Of a stretch of 5,075 nucleotides of DNA, positions 1-4,182 are shown in pieces (position 1 is the stretch's first letter; every line of letters starts with the position of its first letter). The position numbers were made by a program, and so were the translations under genes. A model generated the notes under the pieces. The model ran no database searches. It worked only from the letters and a program-made list of their open reading frames with translations, and had not been told where the DNA came from. The stretch is taken from NCBI GenBank assembly GCA_021790955.1, contig JAJYFI010000138.1:1-5075 (forward strand), in the 5' to 3' direction. The stretch is from a bacterium. Its GTDB lineage: Bacteria > Elusimicrobiota > Elusimicrobia > UBA1565 > UBA9628.

Positions 1-218
1 GCTGGGCTCTGCGGAAGGTCCATGAATTAGACGTCCTGCTCAACGACGCCGTCCACTACGACAAGAACCTCGAGAAATTCAGGGATCTCTGCGAAACGGC
101 CACCGAATATTATCTGGCCGAACGATACCCCTACGAGGAGCCCGTTTCCGTCTCCAAGACGGAACTGGAGGCCCAGCTTCGTCAAGCGGGGCTTCTACGC
201 GAGGCGCTGCGCCTTTAA
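1..218 (+). CDS. HEPN-domain protein, C-terminal fragment (5' end outside window)
   Basis: The reading frame is open from base 3 to the TAA at 216-218 and gives the last 71 residues of a protein whose start lies outside the window. The fragment has the layout of the HEPN domain (PF05168 type): a basic helix with a VHELDVLL segment corresponding to the family's HDL..LL, an amphipathic helix, then EYYLAERYPYEEP matching the family's Y...RYP signature, and a final helix beginning SKTELEAQLR. Proteins of this kind usually sit beside a small nucleotidyltransferase (MNT) gene as a toxin-antitoxin or nucleotide-binding pair, so an MNT partner may lie just to the left. I see no R-x4-6-H ribonuclease motif in the visible part, so this may be a non-catalytic HEPN member. 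Family assignment is fairly sure. Activity is not. Confidence 0.75.
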   Translation, partial: WALRKVHELDVLLNDAVHYDKNLEKFRDLCETATEYYLAERYPYEEPVSVSKTELEAQLRQAGLLREALRL

Positions 219-239
219 ATCTTCCTCGGAGGGGAGGGA

Positions 240-255
240 GAAGCTCGAAGGCGGA
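240..255 (+). repeat. 16-bp intergenic repeat, copy 1
   Basis: GAAGCTCGAAGGCGGA occurs here and again, exactly and in the same orientation, at 1634-1649. Each copy lies about 20 nt downstream of a stop codon (HEPN at 218, XRE at 1615) and is followed within about 20 nt by a strong hairpin starting with AAGGCC or GAAGGCC. This suggests a dispersed 3'-flank repeat in this genome. Confidence 0.5.
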
Positions 256-280
256 AGGGAGAAGGCCTTCTTTCCTCCGC
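251..280 (+). terminator. Long hairpin downstream of the HEPN gene
   Basis: A 30-nt near-perfect palindrome centred on GAAGGCCTTC (261-270). The arms pair over 15 positions with one A-C mismatch and two G-U wobbles. It starts 33 nt after the HEPN stop codon, so it could end that transcript or protect its 3' end. No T-run follows directly, which makes it a weak intrinsic terminator. Confidence 0.4.
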
Positions 281-296
281 ATTCCGTATACGGAAT
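281..296. promoter_or_regulatory. 16-bp perfect palindrome, operator-like
   Basis: ATTCCGTATACGGAAT is its own reverse complement over all 16 bases. It abuts the preceding hairpin at 280. A perfect palindrome with a central GTATAC resembles the sites of dimeric repressors such as GntR-type regulators, but no regulator in this window is clearly tied to it and there is no convincing promoter around it. Confidence 0.35.
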
Positions 297-502
297 ACTC
301 TTATGATGCTTGGCTATGATCCCGGCTGGGACACGGGCTTCGTCCGTCGGCAATTGGTAGTCGCTTGAACTCTTCTTTGACACCGGCCCCTCCTGCGGGG
401 CGGCCTGAGCGCCCGCCCATGATCGCCACCCCTTTTTATTCTAATAAAAAGCCGCGATGGCAGGCGTTCGGGAACAAAACGGGCCCCTCGTCCGTATTAT
501 AA
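297..502. other. Intergenic region without a supportable gene
   Basis: This stretch separates the HEPN gene from the coiled-coil gene. A TTGACA stands at 377-382 but has no -10 element at a usable distance. A short GCCCC/GGGGC hairpin (386-401) and the AT-rich inverted repeat at 432-451 follow. Near the right end TATTATAAG (495-503) is a possible -10 for the next gene, with no good -35. A short reading frame on the - strand through 195-383 is mostly the translation of the palindromes and was not accepted. Confidence 0.5.
432..451. repeat. AT-rich inverted repeat (hairpin)
   Basis: CTTTTTATT and AATAAAAAG form a perfect 9-bp inverted repeat around a 2-base centre (CT), standing out in GC-rich DNA. 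Outside it, GCCAT..CGC (416-426) and GCGATGGC (454-461) can pair as well, with a 3-base bulge on the left side. It may be a terminator-like or insulating structure in the gap between the two genes. Confidence 0.4.
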
Positions 503-562
503 GTGAAGGGGCGGCTTCCCCAAGCGTGTATGGCGAAGCCGGAGGAGGCCTGTTATACTGCC

Positions 563-967
563 ATGACGATCATCGCGCTGCCCAAGGCGCTGAGTGAGAA
601 GCTCGGGGAAGAAGCCTCAAAAGCGTTCGTCGACATTTTGGACCAGGCTTTCATGAAATCAGCCGAGGAGAGGTTCGAGACCCGGCTTTCGAAGACGGAA
701 TCTCGTTTCGAGGCCCGTTTCGCGCAATCGGAGGCTCATTTCGAAACCCGCTTCGCACAATCGGATGCTCATTTCGAAACCCGCTTTGCGCAATCGGAGG
801 CGCGGTTCGAGAAACGCTTCGTCGAATTGGAATCACGCTTCGAGGTCCGTTTCGCGACATTGGAGGCGCGCCTCGCCGATTCCAAGGCCGAGATCATCAA
901 GTGGATGTTCGTGTTCTGGGCAGGCCAGGTCGCGACTTCCTTCGCCTTCCTCAAGCTCCTCCGGTAG
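563..967 (+). CDS. Small coiled-coil protein with C-terminal membrane segment (11-residue repeats)
   Basis: From ATG 563 the protein has 134 residues. It begins MTIIALPKALSEKLGEE, a start typical of small DUF1640-like coiled-coil proteins. Residues 36-101 are six consecutive 11-residue units with the pattern xRFExRFAxxE, a hendecad coiled coil. Residues 111-133 (IIKWMFVFWAGQ...) are one hydrophobic segment next to the C-terminus, so the protein is probably tail-anchored with the coiled coil in the cytoplasm. The units are also repeated in the DNA: 734-766 and 767-799 differ at 3 of 33 bases, so copy number has changed recently. Start choice: GGAGGAGG at 541-548 is 14 nt from ATG 563, somewhat far. 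ATG 530 and GTG 503 are in frame but lack a Shine-Dalgarno and add residues unlike the family start. Role unknown; it probably acts as an oligomeric membrane-attached scaffold. Confidence 0.75.
   Translation: MTIIALPKALSEKLGEEASKAFVDILDQAFMKSAEERFETRLSKTESRFEARFAQSEAHFETRFAQSDAHFETRFAQSEARFEKRFVELESRFEVRFATLEARLADSKAEIIKWMFVFWAGQVATSFAFLKLLR
668..865 (+). repeat. Six tandem 33-bp units coding for hendecad repeats
   Basis: Six in-frame 33-bp units, each coding for one 11-residue unit. The third and fourth (734-766, 767-799) are 30/33 identical and the outer ones have diverged. This is a coding minisatellite where units can be gained or lost without a frameshift, changing the coiled-coil length. 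Confidence 0.7.
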
Positions 968-1034
968 CCCATCTTCCCTCGGCCGGCCGGCGATCATCCC
1001 CGACGGGCGCTTCCAATTTCGCGCCGCAAGCCGC

Positions 1035-1078
1035 GGCGGGAACTTTTTTACGCTGAAACCGTCTTACAAGTATGGACT
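1035..1078 (+). promoter_or_regulatory. Promoter region of the Glu-like tRNA, duplicated in inverse at 1882-1925
   Basis: This 44-bp block is repeated in inverted orientation in front of the second tRNA-like gene with one difference (C at 1067). The best -10 candidate is TACAAG (1065-1070), which puts +1 near 1077, two bases before the tRNA 5' end. The T-run at 1044-1049 is near -35 but no TTGACA-like hexamer is seen. Position and conservation argue for a promoter more than the hexamers do. Confidence 0.5.
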
Positions 1079-1150
1079 TGCGGGGTAGTTCAACTGGTAG
1101 AACGGCTGACCTTCAATCGGACAATGCGGGTTCAAGTCCCGCCCCCGCAA
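1079..1150 (+). tRNA. tRNA-Glu(UUC)-like gene with non-canonical C33
   Basis: A complete 72-nt cloverleaf can be drawn. Acceptor TGCGGGG/CCCCGCA has seven pairs. The D stem is GTTC/GAAC with AACTGGTA in the loop (G18G19 present). The anticodon arm is GCTGA-CCTTCAA-TCGGA, the variable loop CAAT, and the T arm GCGGG-TTCAAGT-CCCGC with discriminator A. The anticodon is TTC at 1112-1114 (Glu). U11-A24 and the 4-nt variable loop without base 47 agree with known glutamate identity elements. Oddities: C33 (1111) where U33 is nearly universal, a U1-A72 end, a G27/A43 mismatch and no encoded CCA. The elbow is intact, so it should fold, but decoding on the ribosome may be poor. Alternatives are a specialised non-translational tRNA, a nuclease-resistant tRNA or a decaying copy. 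The compensatory changes relative to the paralogue at 1810-1881 argue against decay. Confidence 0.75.
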
Positions 1151-1158
1151 ATATCCTA

Positions 1159-1208
1159 GGAAACGACCGCTGCCGAACGGGTCACGGCCGTCGTTCCCGC
1201 CGATTTTT
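1159..1208 (+). terminator. Terminator-like hairpin after the Glu-like tRNA
   Basis: GGAAACGAC (1159-1167) pairs with GTCGTTCC (1190-1197) with one bulged A, and an inner GCCG/CGGC stem can extend it. A run of five T (1204-1208) follows six bases later. It lies 8 nt after the tRNA and would separate it from the XRE gene. Confidence 0.5.
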
Positions 1209-1249
1209 ATAGCCCCGGGTCGTCCCAAAACCCCTACGATTGACCCGAC

Positions 1250-1615
1250 GTGGAAAAGGACATCTACGCCCTCGTCGGCGCGCGCGTGCGCGAGGAGCGC
1301 AAGAGGGCGGGCCTCACCTTGGAGGCCTTGGCGGGCCAAGCCGGGATCAGCGCGAGCTTCCTCGCCTACATCGAGGCCAACGCCCGAAAGCCCAGCCTCG
1401 CCACCGTCGATAAGCTCGCACGCGGCTTGGGCGTCCCGGTTTCCGAGCTTTTCAAAGCGTTCCCGGGCTCCCACCGCCCCCACGAAGGCCCCGACGCCGC
1501 GGCCCAATTTGCCCAATCCGTGCGGGACATGGGCCCCGGCGAAAAGGCGGCCGTCCTCGACATCGTCCGCGCGGCCTCAAAGACCCTGCGCCGCCGCCCA
1601 CGCGCCGGGCGCTGA
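1250..1615 (+). CDS. XRE-family helix-turn-helix transcriptional regulator
   Basis: The protein has 121 residues. Residues 8-68 form a Cro/C1-type HTH: LVGARVREERKRAGLTLEAL is helix 1 and the start of helix 2, SASFLAYIEANARKPSL holds the recognition helix and the conserved E-x3-R-x-PS turn, and VDKLARGLGVPVSELF closes the domain. Residues 75-121 form a short C-terminal part with a likely helix (GEKAAVLDIVRAASKTL) and a basic RRRPRAGR tail, probably for dimerisation. GTG 1250 is the only workable start: an in-frame TGA lies at 1241-1243 and later starts would cut helix 1. No Shine-Dalgarno is seen, so the message may be leaderless. The gene sits inside the pair of inverted tRNA-like genes and ends near the terminator it shares with the antisense sRNA. 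That placement suggests, without proving, that it controls this module. Small XRE proteins commonly repress their own locus. Confidence 0.88.
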   Translation: MEKDIYALVGARVREERKRAGLTLEALAGQAGISASFLAYIEANARKPSLATVDKLARGLGVPVSELFKAFPGSHRPHEGPDAAAQFAQSVRDMGPGEKAAVLDIVRAASKTLRRRPRAGR

Positions 1616-1633
1616 CGCTCCGGACGCGAGGCG

Positions 1634-1649
1634 GAAGCTCGAAGGCGGA
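1634..1649 (+). repeat. 16-bp intergenic repeat, copy 2
   Basis: GAAGCTCGAAGGCGGA is an exact direct copy of 240-255. It lies 18 nt after the XRE stop codon and just before the bidirectional terminator. Confidence 0.5.
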
Positions 1650-1667
1650 GGGGGAGGTCGAAAGAAG

Positions 1668-1691
1668 AAGGCCCCGGCTTCCCGGGGCCTT
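1668..1691. terminator. Bidirectional intrinsic terminator
   Basis: AAGGCCCCGG (1668-1677) and CCGGGGCCTT (1682-1691) form a perfect 10-bp stem closed by a CTTC tetraloop. On the + strand it ends in TTT and would stop the XRE message. On the - strand it is followed by CTTCTTTC, a better U-rich tail, and would end the small RNA that starts at 1714. Confidence 0.8.
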
Positions 1692-1698
1692 TGCTACT

Positions 1699-1714
1699 CA
1701 TCTGGCCGTCAACC
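1699..1714. repeat. 16-bp copy of the tRNA anticodon arm, inverted relative to 1842-1857
   Basis: CATCTGGCCGTCAACC on the + strand equals bases 25-40 of the - strand Asp-like tRNA. The two copies form a perfect 16-bp inverted repeat 127 bases apart. The opposite orientation does not fit an integrase attachment duplication, which would be direct. An 8-base part, GCCGTCAA, recurs at 1742-1749, where its complement provides the -35 of the sRNA promoter. Confidence 0.8.
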
Positions 1715-1720
1715 AAAATG

Positions 1721-1749
1721 ACTATAGCAGGACCGCTGATTGCCGTCAA
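1721..1749 (-). promoter_or_regulatory. Sigma70-type promoter of the antisense small RNA
   Basis: Read on the - strand: TTGACG (1749-1744), a 17-nt spacer, and TATAGT (1726-1721) preceded by TGC, which makes an extended -10. It is the best promoter match in the window. Counting six bases past the -10 gives +1 at 1714 (G). Confidence 0.75.
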
Positions 1750-1750
1750 T

Positions 1751-1802
1751 AAGAAAATTTCGGAATCCGCGGCCCTGGCCGTGTCGGATGCTCGCGGATT
1801 CC
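1751..1802 (-). terminator. Terminator of the Asp-like tRNA
   Basis: On the - strand GGAATCCGCG (1802-1793) and CGCGGATTCC (1771-1762) form a perfect 10-bp stem around a 21-nt loop, followed by GAAATTTTCTT (1761-1751). It starts 8 nt after the tRNA 3' end and separates it from the small RNA promoter, so the two RNAs are independent units. Confidence 0.7.
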
Positions 1803-1809
1803 TATGAGC

Positions 1810-1881
1810 CTGCGGGGGCGGGACTCGAACCCACATCTTCCGGTTGACGGCCAGATGTTTTGCCGTTTAAACGACCCCGCA
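1810..1881 (-). tRNA. tRNA-Asp(GUC)-like gene with non-canonical C33
   Basis: A 72-nt cloverleaf on the - strand. Acceptor TGCGGGG/CCCCGCA; D stem GTTT/AAAC with AAACGGCA in the loop; anticodon arm TCTGG-CCGTCAA-CCGGA; variable loop AGAT; T arm GTGGG-TTCGAGT-CCCGC; discriminator G. The anticodon is GTC (complement of 1846-1848), Asp. G34, U35, C36, G10 and G73 match known aspartate identity elements. As in its partner, position 33 is C (1849) instead of U, the end pair is U1-A72 and CCA is not encoded. About 56 of 72 positions match the Glu-like gene. Pairs 13-22 (C-G to U-A) and 31-39 (A-U to G-C) have changed on both sides, which indicates selection on the fold. Its anticodon arm is the perfect target of the neighbouring small RNA. 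Confidence 0.75.
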
Positions 1882-1925
1882 AGTCCATACTTATAAGACG
1901 GTTTCAGCGTAAAAAAGTTCCCGCC
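1882..1925 (-). promoter_or_regulatory. Promoter region of the Asp-like tRNA, inverted copy of 1035-1078
   Basis: This block is identical to 1035-1078 except for one base, which here gives TATAAG as the -10 candidate (1895-1890) in place of TACAAG. +1 would be near 1883, two bases before the tRNA. Together with the acceptor strand and base 8, the inverted repeat covers 52 bp with one mismatch. The Asp-like copy has the better -10 and may be the more active. Confidence 0.55.
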
Positions 1926-1927
1926 TC

Positions 1928-1959
1928 AAAGCAAATTTAACCGTGGTTTATTTTGCTTT
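1928..1959. repeat. AT-rich palindrome upstream of the ATPase gene
   Basis: AAAGCAAA (1928-1935) and TTTGCTTT (1952-1959) are perfect inverted copies, with AACC/GGTT (1939-1942, 1945-1948) inside the same dyad. It lies between the divergent tRNA promoter and the ATPase start, so it could be an operator or a hairpin in the ATPase leader. Confidence 0.4.
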
Positions 1960-1981
1960 TAGGCAAATATTTTGATAGCCC

Positions 1982-3163
1982 ATGTCCGTGCTCAAAAATC
2001 GCTATCTCAGCGCCGCCGTCCTCGATGACCTTGCCCTCAAAATGGTCTTCGTCGCCGGCCCGCGCCAGATCGGCAAGACGACCCTGGCCAAGGACATTAT
2101 CGGAGGACATTTCAAGGAGACGGCCTACTTCAACTGGGACAACAGGCAAGAACGGCGGCGGCTCATGTCCGGCCAGTGGCCGGCGGCGGCGCAACTCGTC
2201 ATCCTCGATGAGATCCATAAATTCAAGGGCTGGAAAAGGTTTCTCAAGGGCCAATACGACGCCCTGAAAGACCGGCACCGATTCCTGGTCACCGGCAGCG
2301 CGCGCCTGGATATCTACCGCAAGGGCGGCGATTCCCTCCAAGGCCGCTATCATCTCTACCGACTGCATCCCTTCTCCCTGGCGGAACTGCTCGGCCGCAA
2401 GGGGCGCCTCGAGCCGCTTCAAGAGGTCCCGATCGAGAGCGCCGCGGGCGCCGGGGGCGGATTGGAGGCTCTGGATAAATACGGCGGCTTTCCGGAGCCG
2501 TTCTTGGCCCAGAACGAACGGACGCTTCGGCACTGGCACAACGAGCGCAACGAGCGCCTGTTCCGCGAGGACATCCAGGACGTGGAGGTCGTCCGCGACC
2601 TGGGTCGCATGAAGCTTCTGGGCGACATGCTCCCGGAGAAAGTCGGGGCTCTCCTTTCGGTCAACGCGATCCGCGAGGACTTGGAAGTCAGCCACCGCGC
2701 CGTTTCACGCTGGCTGGATATTCTGGAATCCTTCTACTATCACTTCCGCGTCTACCCCTACTCGCGCCCCACCTTTCGATCCCTCAAGAAGGTTCCCAAA
2801 CTCTACTTGTGGGATTGGTCGGAGCTGTCCGACGAGGCGGCGCGATTCGAGAATCTAGTCGCCTCCCATCTCTTGAAGCTCCTCCAATGGCTGCAAGACC
2901 GCGAGGGCTACAAGGCCGGACTTCACTTCCTGCGCGACGACGCCAAGCGGGAAGTGGACTTTCTTGTCACGGCCGACGAGAAGCCGTGGTTCGCGGTCGA
3001 GGTCAAGACCCAAGACCAAGAGGTTTCCTCCAATCTGCGCTACTTCCAGGAAAAATTGAAAATTCCCTACGCCTACCAGGTGCTCAAAAGGTCTGGAATC
3101 GACACGCTCAACAAAGGCGTGCGGGTCGTCTCGGCGGACAAGTTCTTGGCCGCCCTGCTTTGA
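1982..3163 (+). CDS. AAA+ ATPase of the AAA_14/DUF4143 family
   Basis: The protein has 393 residues, normal for the family. The N-terminal P-loop domain has Walker A GPRQIGKTT (26-34), Walker B LVILDEIHK (72-80, with D76 and E77) and the sensor segment LVTGSARLD (102-110). RYHLYRLHPFSLAEL and GGFPEPFL are family signatures. The middle DUF4143 part holds a helical, winged-helix-like region (around SHRAVSRWLDILESFYY). The C-terminal region has REVDFLV (D326) followed by FAVEVKT (E340, K342), a PD-(D/E)xK nuclease-like core as seen in these proteins. The family is widespread, often accessory, and its cellular role is poorly known; ATP-dependent DNA binding is the usual suggestion. ATG 1982 is preceded by an in-frame TAG at 1976-1978, so no longer start exists. 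A Shine-Dalgarno is not evident. It is transcribed away from the Asp-like tRNA. Family sure, function not. Confidence 0.92.
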   Translation: MSVLKNRYLSAAVLDDLALKMVFVAGPRQIGKTTLAKDIIGGHFKETAYFNWDNRQERRRLMSGQWPAAAQLVILDEIHKFKGWKRFLKGQYDALKDRHRFLVTGSARLDIYRKGGDSLQGRYHLYRLHPFSLAELLGRKGRLEPLQEVPIESAAGAGGGLEALDKYGGFPEPFLAQNERTLRHWHNERNERLFREDIQDVEVVRDLGRMKLLGDMLPEKVGALLSVNAIREDLEVSHRAVSRWLDILESFYYHFRVYPYSRPTFRSLKKVPKLYLWDWSELSDEAARFENLVASHLLKLLQWLQDREGYKAGLHFLRDDAKREVDFLVTADEKPWFAVEVKTQDQEVSSNLRYFQEKLKIPYAYQVLKRSGIDTLNKGVRVVSADKFLAALL

Positions 3164-3205
3164 TCGCGTCCGCCTGACAATAATGGAACCTCCGCCTTCG
3201 ACCTT

Positions 3206-3214
3206 TGGTATAAT
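3206..3214 (+). promoter_or_regulatory. Extended -10 promoter of the prenyl synthase operon
   Basis: TGGTATAAT contains a perfect TATAAT (3209-3214) with the TG of an extended -10 and no good -35 at the expected distance. +1 would be near 3221, only about 8 nt before ATG 3229, so the message would have a very short leader without a Shine-Dalgarno. Confidence 0.65.
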
Positions 3215-3228
3215 GCCGCGCTTTGACG

Positions 3229-4182
3229 ATGACGACCGCCACCAGCGCCGACCCGCTCGACGGCGTCCGCTCGCGCCTCCAATCTCGAGCTCTACGGGTC
3301 TCCGGCCGTGTCGGGACCGAGCTCGCGGGGCTCATCGCCGCCAACGGAAAACTCCTGCGCGCGCGCTTCGCCCTCCTTTTGGGCGAGGCCCTCGGGGTCC
3401 CGGAAGAGGCCCGGGAGCACGCCGCCTGCGCCATCGAGTGGGTGCATAACGCCTCCCTTCTTCACGACGACTGCGTGGACGAGGCGACGCTGCGACGCGG
3501 CACCCCCACCCCCAACGCCGTCTTCGGGCGGTCGGTCGCTCTTCTTCTCGGAGATCTCGCCTTCTCCCAGGGCTTGGAGGAAGCGCAGGAAATCTCCCAG
3601 GAGGCCGCCAACACGCTCGTCTCCGCCGTTCGCGAGATGACGATCGGCGAGCTCCAGGAGGAATTTTTGCGCGGCTCGACCGCGATCTCAAAGGAGGCCT
3701 ATCTGGGCGTCGCGTCCCGCAAGACGGGGGCCCTCTTCGAGTGGGTGGGCCAGGTCCTCGCGGGACTCTCCCCGCACGAGCTGAAGGACTCGGACCCGGC
3801 CCGCATGGGGCTCTCGGCCGGCATTCTTCTCCAGGTGGTCGACGACATCCTCGACCTCTCCCAAAACGCCCAGCGCCTGGGCAAGAAGCCGGGCCAAGAC
3901 ATCGCCCAGCGCCAGATTTCGCTGCCGCTCGTCTACGCTTTCGAGGACCCCTCGATCAAAGCCCGCTTCGAGGCGGCCTGGTCCAAGCCCGGGGCGATCC
4001 CGGAGACCGAGATCGCCCAACTCGCGGGGCTCGTCATGGACTCGGGCGCCGTCAAGAAAGCGCGCCGGACCGCCTCGGAGCTTTTGGCCTCCATCCTCGC
4101 CGCGGCGCGGCCCCTGCCGCGGCGCCCGGCCGCCTCCAAGCTTTTAGCCTTCATCGAGGCGATGGCGGCCCGGGAGTTCTGA
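3229..4182 (+). CDS. Trans-isoprenyl diphosphate synthase (polyprenyl synthetase family)
   Basis: The protein has 317 residues, the usual length. It should condense isopentenyl diphosphate onto allylic diphosphates to make a linear prenyl chain for quinones, carotenoids or other lipids. The first aspartate-rich motif is HDDCVDEATLRRG (D80, D81, D84, R89, R90); the second is QVVDDILDL (D205, D206, D209), followed by GKKPGQD. KTGALF (165-170) is also conserved. Oddities: the usual GGKRxRP near the start reads NGKLLRA (39-45), and the usual GKxTLP reads RQISLP (228-233), so substrate-binding basic residues are partly replaced. This may alter specificity or mark a divergent subfamily. An in-frame TTG at 3223 exists, but ATG 3229 after a TATAAT box is the better start. 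The stop overlaps the ribosome-binding area of the next frame (ATG 4185), so the genes are probably coupled. Product chain length cannot be told from the sequence. Confidence 0.9.
   Translation: MTTATSADPLDGVRSRLQSRALRVSGRVGTELAGLIAANGKLLRARFALLLGEALGVPEEAREHAACAIEWVHNASLLHDDCVDEATLRRGTPTPNAVFGRSVALLLGDLAFSQGLEEAQEISQEAANTLVSAVREMTIGELQEEFLRGSTAISKEAYLGVASRKTGALFEWVGQVLAGLSPHELKDSDPARMGLSAGILLQVVDDILDLSQNAQRLGKKPGQDIAQRQISLPLVYAFEDPSIKARFEAAWSKPGAIPETEIAQLAGLVMDSGAVKKARRTASELLASILAAARPLPRRPAASKLLAFIEAMAAREF

Larger units (their letters stand above)
1661..1714 (-). ncRNA. Predicted small RNA antisense to the anticodon arm of the Asp-like tRNA
   Basis: A - strand promoter (1721-1749) predicts +1 at 1714, and a strong hairpin (1691-1668) with a U-rich tail ends the RNA at about 1661, giving roughly 54 nt. 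The first 16 nt, GGUUGACGGCCAGAUG, are perfectly complementary to bases 25-40 of the Asp-like tRNA (1857-1842): the 5' anticodon stem, the whole loop with the GUC anticodon, and two bases of the 3' stem. The predicted +1 coincides with the first base of this match. A 7-nt linker, AGUAGCA, follows, then the terminator stem. The Glu-like tRNA would have five mismatches in the same 16 positions, so the RNA should distinguish the two. No start codon with a useful frame is present. Seen directly: promoter, complementarity, hairpin. Inferred: that the RNA is made and pairs with the tRNA, blocking its anticodon or directing its cleavage. Confidence 0.6.

Noticed and set aside
195..383. Open frame of 62 codons on the - strand
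   Set aside because: It runs through the palindrome, hairpin and repeat and overlaps the end of the HEPN gene. It has no ribosome-binding site and reads as translated repeat sequence.
325..400. A third tRNA-like fold (CGGC-AATTGGTA-GTCG resembles a D arm)
   Set aside because: No matching acceptor stem, anticodon arm or T arm with a TTCRA loop could be found around it.
377..405. Promoter from the TTGACA at 377-382
   Set aside because: The position 17 bases downstream is GC-rich (GCGGCC) with no -10 resemblance on either strand.
1094..1121. Reading the Glu-like loop as a UCA anticodon (UGA suppressor)
   Set aside because: Shifting the loop by one base destroys the anticodon stem pairs; only the UUC register gives a closed stem.
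1236..1249. Possible antisense site for the Glu-like tRNA (CGATTGA at 1237-1243)
   Set aside because: Only 7 bases match the tRNA loop, which is expected by chance at this distance, and no promoter or terminator accompanies it.
1699..1857. Phage or integrase attachment site duplicated from the tRNA anticodon arm
   Set aside because: Attachment duplications are direct repeats flanking an insert with an integrase. Here the copies are inverted, 127 bases apart, and no integrase is present.
1937..2695. Open frame of 252 codons on the - strand opposite the ATPase
   Set aside because: It lies opposite a clearly recognised gene and has no recognisable domain. Long antisense frames are common in GC-rich coding DNA.
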